Assembly (NCBI GenBank): GCA_964036195.1
Contig: OZ038459.1
Location: forward strand, 14,319,206 to 14,383,205
DNA from: Sphaerolaimus hirsutus
Taxonomy: Eukaryota; Nematoda; Chromadorea; Monhysterida; Sphaerolaimidae
Direction of reading: 5' to 3'
DNA length: 64,000 nucleotides
The position numbers were made by a program, and so were the translations under genes. How positions within the stretch are numbered: position 1 is the first letter of the stretch; every line of letters starts with the position of its first letter. The notes under the pieces are model-generated. The model searched no databases and was not told where the DNA came from. It saw nothing but the letters and a program-made list of their open reading frames with translations. Shown piece by piece: positions 45,503 to 56,610 of this stretch.

Positions 45503-45715
45503 TCAGTTGCATAAAAATTCACTCAAAAGTCTTTTCACATTGCTTCCCAAAATGTAATTGGCGGGAAGGAAAAATGCAGCATGGAGAAATCCAATGAGTG
45601 AAACAAGCTGTACTGTGTGCACGAACGTCCTCACCAATGACGTGCCTGTGTTTTTTGGGAAGTTGTTTGCAGCTAATTCGCACACCATAAATCCTTCACT
45701 AGTTCCCCTGGGCAT
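45503..45715 (-). pseudogene. Copy of the last exon of the Patched-related gene
   Basis: The minus frame contains RTFVHTVQLVSLIGFLHAAF and FLPANYILGS, closely matching the last exon at 20597-20440 (last transmembrane helix), with the same acceptor CACAG and a similar stop position. DNA similarity extends about 70 bp upstream of the acceptor and a little downstream. No other Patched exon is found within the next 18 kb, so it is most likely an orphan from a segmental duplication. It could instead end a paralogue whose other exons I missed. Confidence 0.75.
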
Positions 45716-45845
45716 AGGCGGCGTAAGTGCTTGCCAAGTATTAATGGGGGTAATAATTTAGCCACAATGATTTTGAACTCATAGTAACGTTTTCAACGTG
45801 TGTTCTGCATTACACAAACCAGAAACTGCAGTTTTTGGCAATTAC

Positions 45846-45960
45846 GTTCTCTTTACACTATTTCGGTTGGGGGGTATTTCGAGGGGGTATTTTTTCATAA
45901 GCTCATTTATACCTGGGGTATTTCGAGGGTGGGGCGGAATTTCGAGGAAATACTGTATGC
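45846..45960. mobile_element. K-family fragment
   Basis: GGTATTTCGAGG steps and a right end GAGGAAATACTGTA; left half absent. Confidence 0.55.
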
Positions 45961-46384
45961 AATTAACGGCCTTTTTATGTTCTATCGTTTCAACAACAAT
46001 AACCATCTGATGGAGGTGTTTTGTTGTGACTTGTGAATGTGAGGTTTTGTTCTTTTACGATAATTGAGCGTGTTCTTTTCTATTGTAAACTAGTGTAAAT
46101 TATGACGTTACATTGTGTACTAAACAGGTATCAAATCACTGCAGTCTAGACTAACAATGGACCACCCCCACAATGATTATTTCAAAAATTTTCCAAAAAT
46201 AGGTTTCAATTAAATCTGGGGCCAGGAATCCTGTCATATAGCAGCTGGGGTACAGATAACTGATTGGGTTTTAGTTTGAATTGGTGTGTATTCATTGACA
46301 ATAAATACACTGTGGATGACAAAGAATATATTTATGTGTTGTCATGGTTTGTGTTCCAAAAACCAACTGGCAAAAAACCATACA

Positions 46385-46507
46385 TTACAACAAAAAATGA
46401 ACAGAAAGTGCGCTAGGCGCCAACGTTCCATCACAAGCTACAAAAATCGTCCAATAGTAAAAAATAGACACAGTAAATACGGCAGTGGCGGCAATCAGGA
46501 CAAAAAA
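46385..46507 (-). CDS. Possible exon with an N-terminal membrane anchor
   Basis: Minus-strand frame preceded by basic residues (KRQQ) reads a hydrophobic run FFVLIAATAVFTVSIFYYW, then VACDGT and a stop. The layout of a type II Golgi anchor (short basic cytosolic part, one helix) is suggested. An acceptor CAGCAG at 46508 is weak and no ATG is in frame after the upstream stop. Tentative. Confidence 0.22.
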   Translation of the reverse strand, partial: FFVLIAATAVFTVSIFYYWTIFVACDGTLAPSALSVHFLL

Positions 46508-46767
46508 CTGCTGGCGCTTGGTGACCGTCCGCAGCCCCGTCAGCGTTGGTGGCGGAAAAAATTAGCAAAGGTACAAATTATGATACATTTTACACGCTAC
46601 CCAAAACAGGACACTTTCACTAGATATTGTAAAGACTAATATTGGCAATTTGAAAAACTCAAGCGTAATGATCACAATAATCTCTTAATTACATTATATG
46701 GGCATGAAAATGAGAATTTTTCGCTCTGCGCACCGAGGGCTCAAATTCGAAGCGTGTGCATCCTACG

Positions 46768-46850
46768 TAGTGATGGAATAGCGCCAGATAAAGTGCGCCA
46801 AGCGGCGCGGGCGCCATTCCGAAATAGGGCGCCACAGAAGGAGGGGGCTA
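46768..46850. mobile_element. S-family fragment
   Basis: TAGTGATGGAATAGCGCC followed by GCGCC steps; partner end missing. Confidence 0.55.
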
Positions 46851-46935
46851 CAACAGAACAGTTTCCTTTGAAATTACGAGTTTGTGAAGCGTCATGTCAC
46901 TGAATGCATTTCACGGATTTGGAAGTGCAGTGAAG

Positions 46936-46946
46936 CTACTATTTAA
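46936..46946 (+). promoter_or_regulatory. Possible TATA box of the gene starting at 47070
   Basis: CTATTTAAGTC, 125 bp before the ATG at 47070, in a unique segment. Judged by sequence alone. Confidence 0.25.
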
Positions 46947-47069
46947 GTCACACTGACTGGGTATTTCTGTTGAAACCGTCTCTGGATACACCTTTTCGCC
47001 AACACTTTGCAGTAATCAAGATCCAATCCAATACGCAGGAAAATAGCTGATAGTGGAACAAGCAGCAGA

Positions 47070-48489
47070 ATGCAGTCATTCTCGGGCTTTGCAATGCTGG
47101 CGCTGGTGCTGGTATGTGGCTGGGGAGATAAAACATACCCTATATTGTTTGGATTTGGTCACACGGCGAAAAATTGCCCTGTGATGCGCCGTGAAGCGTC
47201 TTGAAGTGTCTTCACGGCGACACTTCCCGATGCTTCACGAAAGTGGTTGGCGCTTCTCAGCACTTCATGGAATTTGTCTTGCAGACACTTCACATAACAG
47301 ACGTGCGTCACAACGCTGCACAAATGTTTTGTGAAGTGTCTTCACTGTGTGCCAGCGTACTTCACGCGCTGGCACGTGCTTCACGTGGAAGCGCGTTTCA
47401 CGAATGTTCGGGCGTCGTGAAACTAGGTTGCAGAGTTGTTAAAAACCGGTATTTTTGGAAAGCGTAAGCGTAAGCGTAAATTACCGTAAGCGTACACTTT
47501 CCAAATTTTGAGTATTTATATTAAAGCGTAAGGTATTTCTAAAATACTGAGGAAAGCATAAAAAGCACAAGTTATATAAAAATTATTTTATTGATTATTC
47601 AAATATTATGTTTTTTTGAAACTAATAACTCGTTATTTAAGAACTGGTCAATCTGCACAGGCTGTAAGCTGTCCGCTACTTGTGTCTTGCAGCACAGAGA
47701 TGAAGCCACTACAGGACGTTGAATTCACAGACTATGTTTATCAAGAAAGGGACTGTGATAGCTCTAGCTTTGGCAATTGTTCTCCATATTGCATCAAAGT
47801 TGATGGATGGAATAAATTCTACAATTCAGTTAGTTAATATCACCATTTCAAGTATTGCGATACTGATCAGTGAACCGGAAGGGAGCACAAGGGGAGCACG
47901 GTGAGAACCTTCGCTTACGGCTAGTGGTGGAAAAGCGCCAAAGCAAAAAGCGCCATCGCGTTTCTGGTGCTTGTCGCCATTTTGCCCTGACGCCATTCGC
48001 GCTTGGGTTTGAAAATGTTGTAAAGTGCCTCTGTACTTTATTAGTTTTTATAGATGAAATGTCAAAACCACTTTTGACAAATAATTTATTTAGTATATAG
48101 GGCACATTTTAGTTATTAGAGATTGACTCAACACACAAATAAGTGAGAGTGATATTTATGACAAAACAAAAGGCCTACCTCAATACCCCTGGGTTGGAAC
48201 CGAGAAAAGTGAGGTTGCACTGGTGAGTGGGACGCAATCACCAGTGCATGCAAAACTGGTGCTTAATTTCAAATGAGGCATGTGATTACCTATTGTGCAC
48301 CTAGGCATGGAATTAATTCGAGGTAATATGGTATTTGTCCAGTGTCCGGTGCCTCATTATACCATGAAAAATGTTTGCTCTAATTTCAGATGAGTGAGGA
48401 CATGAAGAATGATTTCAAGTACCATTTGCCACTGGATATTGGAATCACTATTGATAATTTTCGGCATACTGCGGTATTTCTTGGCCAAT
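47070..48489 (+). CDS. Predicted secreted protein, first three exons
   Basis: Exon 1, 47070-47111, encodes a signal peptide (MQSFSGFAMLALVL) and ends at donor GTATGT. Exon 2, 47715-47828 (acceptor CCACTACAG; an alternative begins at 47693), has three Cys in CDSSSFGNCSPYC. Exon 3, 48390-48489, follows a strong acceptor CTCTAATTTCAG and ends at GTAAGT; it reads KYHLPLDIGITIDNF. Phases 0-0-1 fit. The last exon may be 54030-54139, which has the right phase. S and X fragments lie in intron 1. No family recognised. Exon 3 is the best supported part. Confidence 0.42.
47160..47440. repeat. Degenerate GAAGTGTCTTCACGG repeat
   Basis: Short CTTCACGGCG / GAAGTGTCTTCAC motifs recur in both directions within the intron. 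Irregular spacing. Confidence 0.4.
47440..47600. mobile_element. X-family end
   Basis: CAGAGTTGTTAAAAACCGGTA and AAGCGTAAGCGTAAGCG match the terminal region of the X element at 50400-50468, inverted. The other end is missing. Confidence 0.65.
47923..48015. mobile_element. S-family fragment
   Basis: TAGTGGTGGAAAAGCGCC and following GCGCCA steps in the intron before exon 48390. Confidence 0.5.
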
Positions 48490-48648
48490 GTAAGTTATTG
48501 TTTTACAAGATAACCTGGCGCCAACCATGGTTCAAACAAGACCGAGTTTATGACACCGAGGCAGAGACCGAGACTGATATTTGATTTTTTGAAATGGGGA
48601 CTGACAAGTGATGGGAAGGCACCGGGGCACGTGCCGGGCACCGAAGGG

Positions 48649-50468
48649 CAGAGTTGCGAAAGCGTATTTACGCTTACCCGAAATACCCGGGTAAATGGGT
48701 ATTTATATTTACGCTTACGCTTTCCCGGCCGAAATACAGCGTACTAAAAGCGTATAAAACGTTTCACACGGTCCAGTTTACGCTATTGAAGAAGCGTAAA
48801 ACCACAAAAAAAAGAAAGTGAACGAGAAGCGAACAAGGAGGCGTACTAAAAAATGGCTGCGTGCGTGCAATAACGCACTGAAGATAGCGGCACATGTGAA
48901 AAATGTCTTGAAACACAAATGTCTGGTGAATATTGTGCTGTGAAGCGTAGCTTTATATTAGGAATATTGGGGTCAATTTAGGATTACGACGACGATTTTT
49001 TCACCATTGACAGGACTTAATCTGAGTTAGAAGGTGAAGCATTTTCTGGGGGGTGGCTGAGTGTCTGGGGTTTCTGGGAATCAATAGGTAGCTGATCCTC
49101 AGGAGGATCGATAGCTAAGCAACCTCTGGGATAAAAAGTTGGGTTTGGGCATTTTTTTGGGCAACGCACAATCCCCTACTAGACTGCTTTTTTATGCTTA
49201 CCGTATTTCTCCGTGTAAACCGCCCGGGTGTTATACAAAACCGAGGCACTTTTCAGCAACCTTTACTTGAAACTTGTATAACGCCCGGGCGTCAAGTCAT
49301 TGGGAGGGGGGCGTTATATATGGCAAATTTTTGCTCATATATTTACATATTTTATGTTCGCTCCTAACGTGCATCGAAATCAATGCAAAAACGTGCATAC
49401 CGCGGAAATACAATGCGCGCCGCAAGGCACAACATTCAAACAGTTCAAATCAAGTGGACGTTTACATTCCGTTCAGCTTGATTTGCCATGTAAATATTTC
49501 AACATGGTTAACATTTTTTGAAACAAAGCATAGCGCCCCGGGGGCGCTATAAAGCTGTATAACGCCCCGGGCGTTGTGCACGGGGGGGCGGTTTACACGG
49601 AGAATTACGGTACGCTTTTGTTACGCTTTCCTAGGTATTTTAAAAATACCTTAGGCTTACAGTATCCACACTCAAAATTTGGAAAGTGTATTTACGCTTA
49701 CGCTTACGCTTTCCAAAAATCCTCTGGGGCACGTGCCGGGCACCAAAGGGCAGAGTTGCGAAAGCGTATTTGCGCTTACCCGAAATACCCGGGTAAATGG
49801 GTATTTATATTGACGCTTACGCTTACGCTTACATAAAATACCCATACGCTTTATTACGCTTTCCCGGCCGAAATACAGGGTACTAAAAGCGTATAAAACG
49901 TTTCACACGGTCCAGTTTACGCTATTGAAAAAGCGTAAAACCACAAAAAAAGAAAGTGAACGAGAAGCGAACGAGGAGGCGTACTAAAAAAATGACTGCG
50001 TGCGTGCAATAACGCACTGAAGATAGCGGCACATGTGAAAAATGTCTTGAAACACAAATGTCTGGTGAAATTTGTGCTGTGAAGCGTAGCTTTATATTAG
50101 GAATATTGGGGCCAATTTAGGATTACGCCGACGATTTTTTCACCGTCGACATGACTTAATCTGAGTTAGAAAGTGAAGCATTTTCTGGGGGGTGGCTGAG
50201 TGTCTGGGGTTTCTGGGAATCAATAGGTAGCTGATCCTCAGGAGGATCGATAGCTAAGTAACCTCTGGGATAAAAAGTTGGGTTTGGGCATTTTATTTGG
50301 GCAACGCACAATCCCCTACTAGACTGCTTTTTTATGCTTACGCTTTTTTTACGCTTTCCTAGGTATTTTAAAAATACCTTACGCTTACAGTATCCACACT
50401 CAAAATTTGGAAAGTGTATTTACGCTTACGCTTACGCTTTCCAAAATACAGGTATTTTAACAACTCTG
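48649..50468. mobile_element. hAT-type element X, internally duplicated
   Basis: Begins CAGAGTTGCGAAAGCG and ends TTTTAACAACTCTG, flanked by perfect 8 bp duplications CCGAAGGG (48641-48648 and 50469-50476). TACGCTTACGCTTACGC steps lie inside both ends. A tandem duplication of about 1.1 kb, which includes 20-30 bp of the left flank, repeats from about 49725. The first copy carries K5. A Q-like fragment with GAGGATCGATAGCTAAG occurs in both copies. Non-coding. Confidence 0.88.
49201..49610. mobile_element. K-family element K5 with visible empty site
   Basis: 410 bp, begins CCGTATTTCTCCGTGTAAAC and ends GTTTACACGGAGAATTACGG, TA at 49199-49200 and 49611-49612. The second X copy keeps the uninterrupted GCTTACGCTTTTT at 50336, which proves a 2 bp TA duplication. 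Confidence 0.93.
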
Positions 50469-50671
50469 CCGAAGGGCACCGGTGCTGGTGCGGTACGGCG
50501 CATTTTTTTCTATGGTGGCCTGCCGGTGCTGGTGCCATTTTTTCAGAAAAGCACCGATACCTGTCTGTGCCAGTGCAGTAGGGTGCGCCAGGTGCCAAAG
50601 GGCACCAGAAAAAAATGGCGCCGGGCACCAAAATGGCGCCAACGATAAAAGTCACTATTTTAGTACGTATA

Positions 50672-51100
50672 CCATATTTCTTCTAATAGAAGGGCGGGTC
50701 TCCAATAGAAGGGCGACTAGAATAGGAAGTACAGTTTTTCGACTTAATTTGGGCCACGAAACAAATAGAAGGGAAGTCTCCAATAGAAGGTACACAAAGT
50801 GCTGGAATTGTGCCAAATGCATGGAAAATTAAAAATATCCGCAGGCCCTGTACTTAAATGGCTTTTGTCTGTCGATTTGGTGCTTTTTTAACATCAAATG
50901 TTGTATGAACTCTATAAATCATCATTCTATGAACTGTCTCTGACGTAACACTCTGAAAAACCTTGAAAAAATGTGAAAAAACGTGAAAAAATTCGCTGAA
51001 AAAATTGGCGAAAAAAATAGAAGGGCAGTCTCCAATAAAAGGGTGGCTAAAAAAGTTGACGGAAAAATAGAAGGGTGCCCTTGTATTAGAAGAAATACGG
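50672..51100. mobile_element. K-family element (AATAGAAGGGCG variant)
   Basis: 429 bp, begins CCATATTTCTTCTAATAGAA and ends TATTAGAAGAAATACGG with TA flanks. Inside, AATAGAAGGGCG-like steps take the place of C-runs. Confidence 0.85.
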
Positions 51101-51251
51101 TATCATGACAGAAATTTTTATAGAAGGGCAATATGCTACCGTATTTCCACCAAATACCCATTGAATCAACCCCTCTTTCGAAATACCCCCAGGTCTGAGT
51201 GAGCTGGGGAGAAAATGACCCCCACTCAACACCCCCATCAGTAATAAGGTA

Positions 51252-52475
51252 CCGTATTACCTCGAATTATTCCCCCCTTGAATTTAACCCCCCCCCCTTG
51301 AATTAACCCCCTCTCAAAATGGGCTGGGGAAATAATACCCCCCCCCTCGAAATACCCCCCCCCCCCTTTGGGATGATGTATGTCATGTACGTAATAAATA
51401 CATCATGTATGCAATGTAGGTACATGATGTATATTACTGCTAATTTGCAGAGTTGCGAAAGTGTATTTACACTTACCCAAAATACCTGGGTAAATGGGTA
51501 TACACTTACACTTACACTTTCATAAAATACCTGTACACTTTTTTACACTTTCCTGGGCAAAATACCCGGATACAGAAAGTGTATTTTTTCTTTCAGATGG
51601 CCCTGTTTTCAGCATTTGAGAAAGCATAAAACAGGGTCATGTACAAAAAATAACTGTACAGTGCACACATGCAGTGATGCATTGAATGTAGAAAATATGG
51701 CATATGTACAAATGTGCACTAGCTCCAACCCTTGATCAGTACTCATGGTATTCTACAGTTTCATCATACTTTTGTAAAAAGGACAAGATCAATGGAAATT
51801 CACCTGCTGGACAGTGGCTTTTGCATTGACATTTGCTGCATGTCCATTCTTGCATTTAAACAATGTGTATCACATTGCTTAAACAGTAAAATATCAACAC
51901 TGAAAAAGTGCCATTATTAGGCAACTTCATACTACTAAATTTGTTACAGTCTGCAATGTTTTATATGGCTGTTCATACAGCAGTAAAATGTGAAATAATG
52001 CATGAAAATGATAAATAAATTGATCTAAAGGTGAAAACAGTGGTGTTTTCTAATGCTCAACAGTGAGAGCTCTTTCAAAAAAATTTTTTACACTTACACT
52101 TTTTTTACACTTTCCTAGGTATTTTAAAAATACCTTACACTTTTGGTATCCATACTCAAAATTTGGAAAGTGTATTTACACTTACACTTACACTTTCCAA
52201 AAATACTGGTATTTTAACAACTCTGCTAATTTGCATTGCAGCTACACATAGACTAGTTTGTGTAGCTACCCAAGTTTTTATGTCCAAATATATCCTGTTT
52301 GGATACATCTATTACCTGTTTTGGGTACACAAATGTCTACTATTTACTACGATCCTTACGAAAATTTCTGACAAAAAAAAACCCCTCTAATAACCCCCCT
52401 CGAATTAACCCCCCCCCCCTCAAATTTTGCTGGAGAAATAATAAACCCCCATGGGGATATTTCGAGGTAATATGG
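51252..52475. mobile_element. K-family element interrupted by X2
   Basis: Begins CCGTATTACCTCGAATTATT and ends TTTCGAGGTAATATGG with TA flanks. X2 (51448-52225) and its 8 bp duplication account for 786 bp, leaving 438 bp, the usual K length. Confidence 0.87.
51448..52225. mobile_element. hAT-type element X2, nested in K
   Basis: 778 bp, begins CAGAGTTGCGAAAGTG and ends TTTTAACAACTCTG, flanked by perfect 8 bp duplications CTAATTTG (51440-51447 and 52226-52233). The terminal steps read TACACTTACACTT, a CpG-free version of those in X, as if CG had mutated to TG/CA. Confidence 0.93.
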
Positions 52476-52535
52476 TACATCATGTTTGCAATGAACATGA
52501 TGTTTTGATGGCTGCCAATTTACATCACAGCTATA

Positions 52536-52630
52536 CCGTATTTCCTCGAAACACCCATAGGGGGTTAATTTTTCAGAGAGTGCACATTTTGAGGGGGGCA
52601 TTTCGAGGTTGGTATTTCGAGGAAATACAG
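52536..52630. mobile_element. Short K-family element
   Basis: 95 bp, begins CCGTATTTCCTCGAAACACC and ends TTCGAGGAAATACAG with TA flanks; core almost fully deleted. Confidence 0.75.
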
Positions 52631-52683
52631 TACATTGACTTCTCTGTGTAACGATCTATGATAAAATGTACAAAAATGTCCTA

Positions 52684-53064
52684 TTGTGCCTACACACACT
52701 AGTTTTCACCGTGACTTGTGTAAAAACTGAAATGGCTAAAATGGGTTTACAGATTACACATGCTATGCAATGTTTGTTGTAGTTTTCCAAATGGCATGCA
52801 TTTGGCAAGTATTTTGTCATGCATACGTAATGTGCAAACTGAATTGCAACATTGTGCCTATGCACACTAGTTTTCACATGACATTTCAAAGAAACACAAA
52901 TCAGCTTAGAACGCATTTGAGTTTTCTACGATGAGCTGGCCATCAACTACAGTTGACGGAGATTAAAAATGACTCGTTGTGGAAAACTCAAACACGTTCA
53001 AAGCAACTCAAACACATTCACGTTCAAACTGAAACACGTGAAAACTAGTGTGCACAGGGCCATT
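52684..53064. mobile_element. Z-family MITE Z2
   Basis: Ends TTGTGCCTACACACACTAG and TAGTGTGCACAGGGCCAT; a third Z end at 52853 points to a nested or duplicated copy. AGTTTTCAC steps throughout. Confidence 0.7.
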
Positions 53065-54029
53065 TATTCATAATGTGGCCACACAGCTGGTTTTCAATGT
53101 TCCTTTTTGAAAACTCTTCTGGGCAACGCGTCGCTGTACGCTTTCAAAGGTGTGCAATTTGCACTTTTATTTTTCAATAAGTGTAAGCATATGTTAATAT
53201 TGGTTTTGGCAAGTCACATTTGCCATTCAAAGTTCACATTTGCGGAACATTTTTGAAAACTGTACGGCGACGCCTCGCTTCTGTAGCGGTGACGTGTCAC
53301 CAACATAATACTCTGAAGACAATTTTGAAGACTTAAAATTGAATAATGTAGTTTTCAAAAATGTACATTACAGTTTTCAAATTTGCAAAATATTTGTGAA
53401 AAGTGAGCATGGATGGTGATGTAGAGCAACATACGGCGACGTCGCTGTATGTCGCTGTATGTGCCAGTTCTCAATATCTGTGCAACATATGTGAAAATGT
53501 GTCACCATACACACCAAAAGTAGCAAAATCATCGCCAGGCATAGCTAGTTTACGAAATTTTGCCAACTTACTCCAAAATCATTTAAAAACCACTATATGA
53601 ATGGGTTCATGTAAAACTGACACTGTAGATGCAGTATTTTATGCTGCATCTAATGATGGGGTCATAGAAAACTTGGGATTTATATAAAATAAAAGAATTT
53701 TTTTTTTTAAACGTCTCTGTGGCGACGTTTCAGGCGACAACTGCATATGTCACCTGTTCCCATAAGTTATTACCAATTTTGAACAGTACTTATTTATATC
53801 ATGACAGAATTCATAAATTTATCAACAACACAGAATCTGGGACTTGGTACTACTGTTAATTAAATCAATCTTCCTGAAATTTGTGTGTACCATGCAATTA
53901 TTAGTAATGATCTTGCATTAAAAAATATATATATACTTTGTTATTTCATTAATTGATAAATATTTGTGAAAGTGATTAATGCATGCAGTTAGGTTGGCGC
54001 TCTGTATAATGGGCTAGATGAAATTTCAG

Positions 54030-54139
54030 ATGCAAATCACAGGGATGTAACGCAAGATGCCTGGGCCATCACAGAGAAACTGAAAGACTGGTTTAGATGT
54101 ACTCATGGCAGACTTCCATGGATAGATGATAACTTTTGA
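54030..54139 (+). CDS. Terminal exon of unknown gene
   Basis: Acceptor GATGAAATTTCAG, then an open frame (2 nt carried over) reading TQDAWAITEKLKDWF and GRLPWIDDNF to a TGA at 54137-54139. Amphipathic and Trp-rich, clearly protein-like. Phase fits the exon ending at 48489, so it may end that gene across a 5.5 kb, element-filled intron. Family not recognised. Confidence 0.4.
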
Positions 54140-55445
54140 GTTTTCAAAAAGGTTCATGTTTATGTTAAATTTCATGACAGATTTTAGTATGAAATGAAAA
54201 CATCTTTGAAAACAATATAGTAAAATTGTTTTTATTTTTTTGTGCTAGTGTATTGAATGTGAAATCGTCGCAGTCAGTGTTCACTTGTTGTTCATTTTTT
54301 TGGCTTTCATTTACATAAATACAAAATCAGCTGTTTGAATTGCACTTGTGATTTGTTTTTAAATTATAAAGTTGATTGTATAAAAATATCATAATTTGTT
54401 TTGTGGAAATTTTATTGAATTCAGTTTTTTGGTTCAATGTGAAAAAATAAGGGCTTTTTTACTGTGATGATGCGATAATTACAGATATAGGGATGAAATT
54501 TTAAAGAATTATTTTATGTTTTATGCATCACCACAATTTCTCCATCATCTTTGAACTTCTATCATGAAACATGGTATCAAATGAAAGAGAAGAAAAAAAA
54601 CTAGAAAAGAAAAAAATATATATGAGACGGATATCATCAACACCTCAAAACAGAATTTTTAAAAATATTTATAGTTAGAAAACGAATTAATTTTTTAATG
54701 AATCACAGCGGTAAAAATGTACAATAACGTCCAAAAAAATAAAGCATAATTTTCTGCATCACATGCCGCTTACAGCTTGTCCTACAACATTCCTACTTAT
54801 TCCACAAAAAAATATTTTGTCTGCAGCATTTTACCAGAGTTTTCAAATATGTGTTCTTCTGGTGGAAGAAAATTTTTAAAAAAACAAAGATGGCGGCAGT
54901 TTGGCTGATTATACACATAGTGTTTAAATGAATTTGAAAACTAAATAATGGGTTTTCACAGAGGGAACATTGAAAACCAGCTTGTGTGGTACCAATGGGA
55001 AAACTGAATGGCGACATGGTGACACATGGCGACATGGCAACAGCTTTCATATATGGGAATCAACTTGGGAAAACTAACGCCATGGCGACACCAGTGCCAC
55101 TAGTGTCACCACAATGTCGCCAAATGTCGCCAAAAATGTAGCCATGTGCCCTGAGTTTTCACAGTTTTGCCAACTTCAAAAAAGTAGCTTTATAAGACAC
55201 TGGATGGTCAGAGAAAGTTCATATTTTCAGGTTTTATACAGAATTTAGTGCTCTATTTAATGGTGGGTCACATTACATGTGAAAAAGGCAGAAAAAATGT
55301 TACTCAATAATTTAAAAAAATGTCATATCCCATTTTTTGCTGAAAATGTTGCACCTGATGCACAAAATCGCAGTGACTACATAGCAATTTTTTTTGCAAA
55401 AAAATATGACCCACAGTATTTTTTTTTTGTAAACATTTTTAAAAC

Positions 55446-55775
55446 CTGAAATCAGCGCTGGCGGACAGGATTTACTTGATGCCTGAACCATGAGAGAACA
55501 AGTTCTGGAGTGGCTGAAGACTCCTGAGGGCTGTTTGCCTGTTTTTAGTTAGCTGTTTGTTGAGTTTTCACATGTGTCAGCTTAAATAGAAAATTGAATG
55601 CTTAGTTTTCATGTTTTGCATGCATGAAGTGATTACAATGCCACCTTTTCATATATTTTTTAAAAACACTTGAGACCATGACCTCAATACAGTTAATTTC
55701 ATGTGATTCTACAAATTTTTGTCTTTCAATTGAACCCAGATATGCCCATATGCCCGCAATGACCGCAATGACTTT
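55446..55775 (-). CDS. Two exons of an unknown minus-strand gene
   Basis: Exon 55775-55683 follows a strong acceptor ATCCTCTTTCAG, is 31 codons (VIAVIAGIWAYLGSIERQ ...) and ends at donor GTCATG. Exon 55530-55446 follows AAAACAGGCAAACAG, reads SGVFSHSRTCSLMVQ in phase, and ends at donor GTTTTA. The junction is phase 0. Neither end of the gene is found. No family recognised. Intron length 152 bp. Confidence 0.33.
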
Positions 55776-56179
55776 CTGAAAGAGGATAAAAAATGACACA
55801 TGTATGCCATCAGAAACATCAGAAAAACAAAACAATGAATTTTAAACATTTATTTCATGTATTAATCAAACAAATTTAGAAAAACGGAACCATAGTAGTA
55901 GCAAACACCAAAATGTACAAAAATAACCAGTTTCATCTGCTCTATCACATTCAACAAACAGTTACTGCTATCAATGCCATGTTTTTACAGTGAAAACTTT
56001 TTTGTGTTTGCATCATAGTTTTCATCAGTGTCTTACATGAAAGGAAAACACCAAAATTCAATGTGACAACCTCTTTGATCTCATTGCTGTCACAATGTGA
56101 AAACCAAACTGAGTTTTCACACAGAAGTCACGGTGAAAACTAGTGTGTGTGTAGGCCCATCTCGTCACATTGATTCGCG

Positions 56180-56352
56180 GAATTTTGGCGCTATTTCGAG
56201 CGCCATCCAAAACAATGGCGCCGGGCGTCAAATTGGCGCCAGATAAGATCCAGAGACAAGGGCGTCATGGCGCCATTCGAAATAATCGCGCCTGGTGCCA
56301 GATGGCGCCAAAGAAAACGGCGTCAAGCGCCAATGGCGCCATTCCATCACTA
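56180..56352. mobile_element. S-family fragment, right end
   Basis: GGCGCC steps ending GGCGCCATTCCATCACTA. Left end merges into the Z3 border; no target duplication. Confidence 0.55.
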
Positions 56353-56610
56353 CAAAGGTGCTAGCACCAGGACCAAAGTAAAAATCACCGGGAAAGGGAC
56401 CGGCGAAGTGTTCTTGGGGTTTAAATTTGGCCACAGCACGTGCTTAATCAAATTTAAAAAACAACGACAATATACCCAACTGGTTTTAGTATAATTTGGA
56501 AAAACGTCCCATCAAATACCTATATTTACTTTGAAAGCTGCCATACCTTTCTAAAGAGGGAACAAAGAATGAAGTTGAAAAGTAAAAATGCAAAATTTAC
56601 ATGTTTTGAA

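Larger units (their letters stand above)
53073..56160. mobile_element. Large Z-type element Z3, 3.1 kb
   Basis: Left ATGTGGCCACACAGCTGG then TTTTCA; right TGAAAACTAGTGTGTGTG then TAGGCCCAT. The ends pair as Z terminal repeats, the left one diverged. The 3.1 kb between them is unique and holds exon-like segments on both strands (54030-54139 plus; 55446-55530 and 55683-55775 minus). It might be a long, formerly autonomous copy, or two unrelated Z ends flanking ordinary sequence. Confidence 0.4.
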
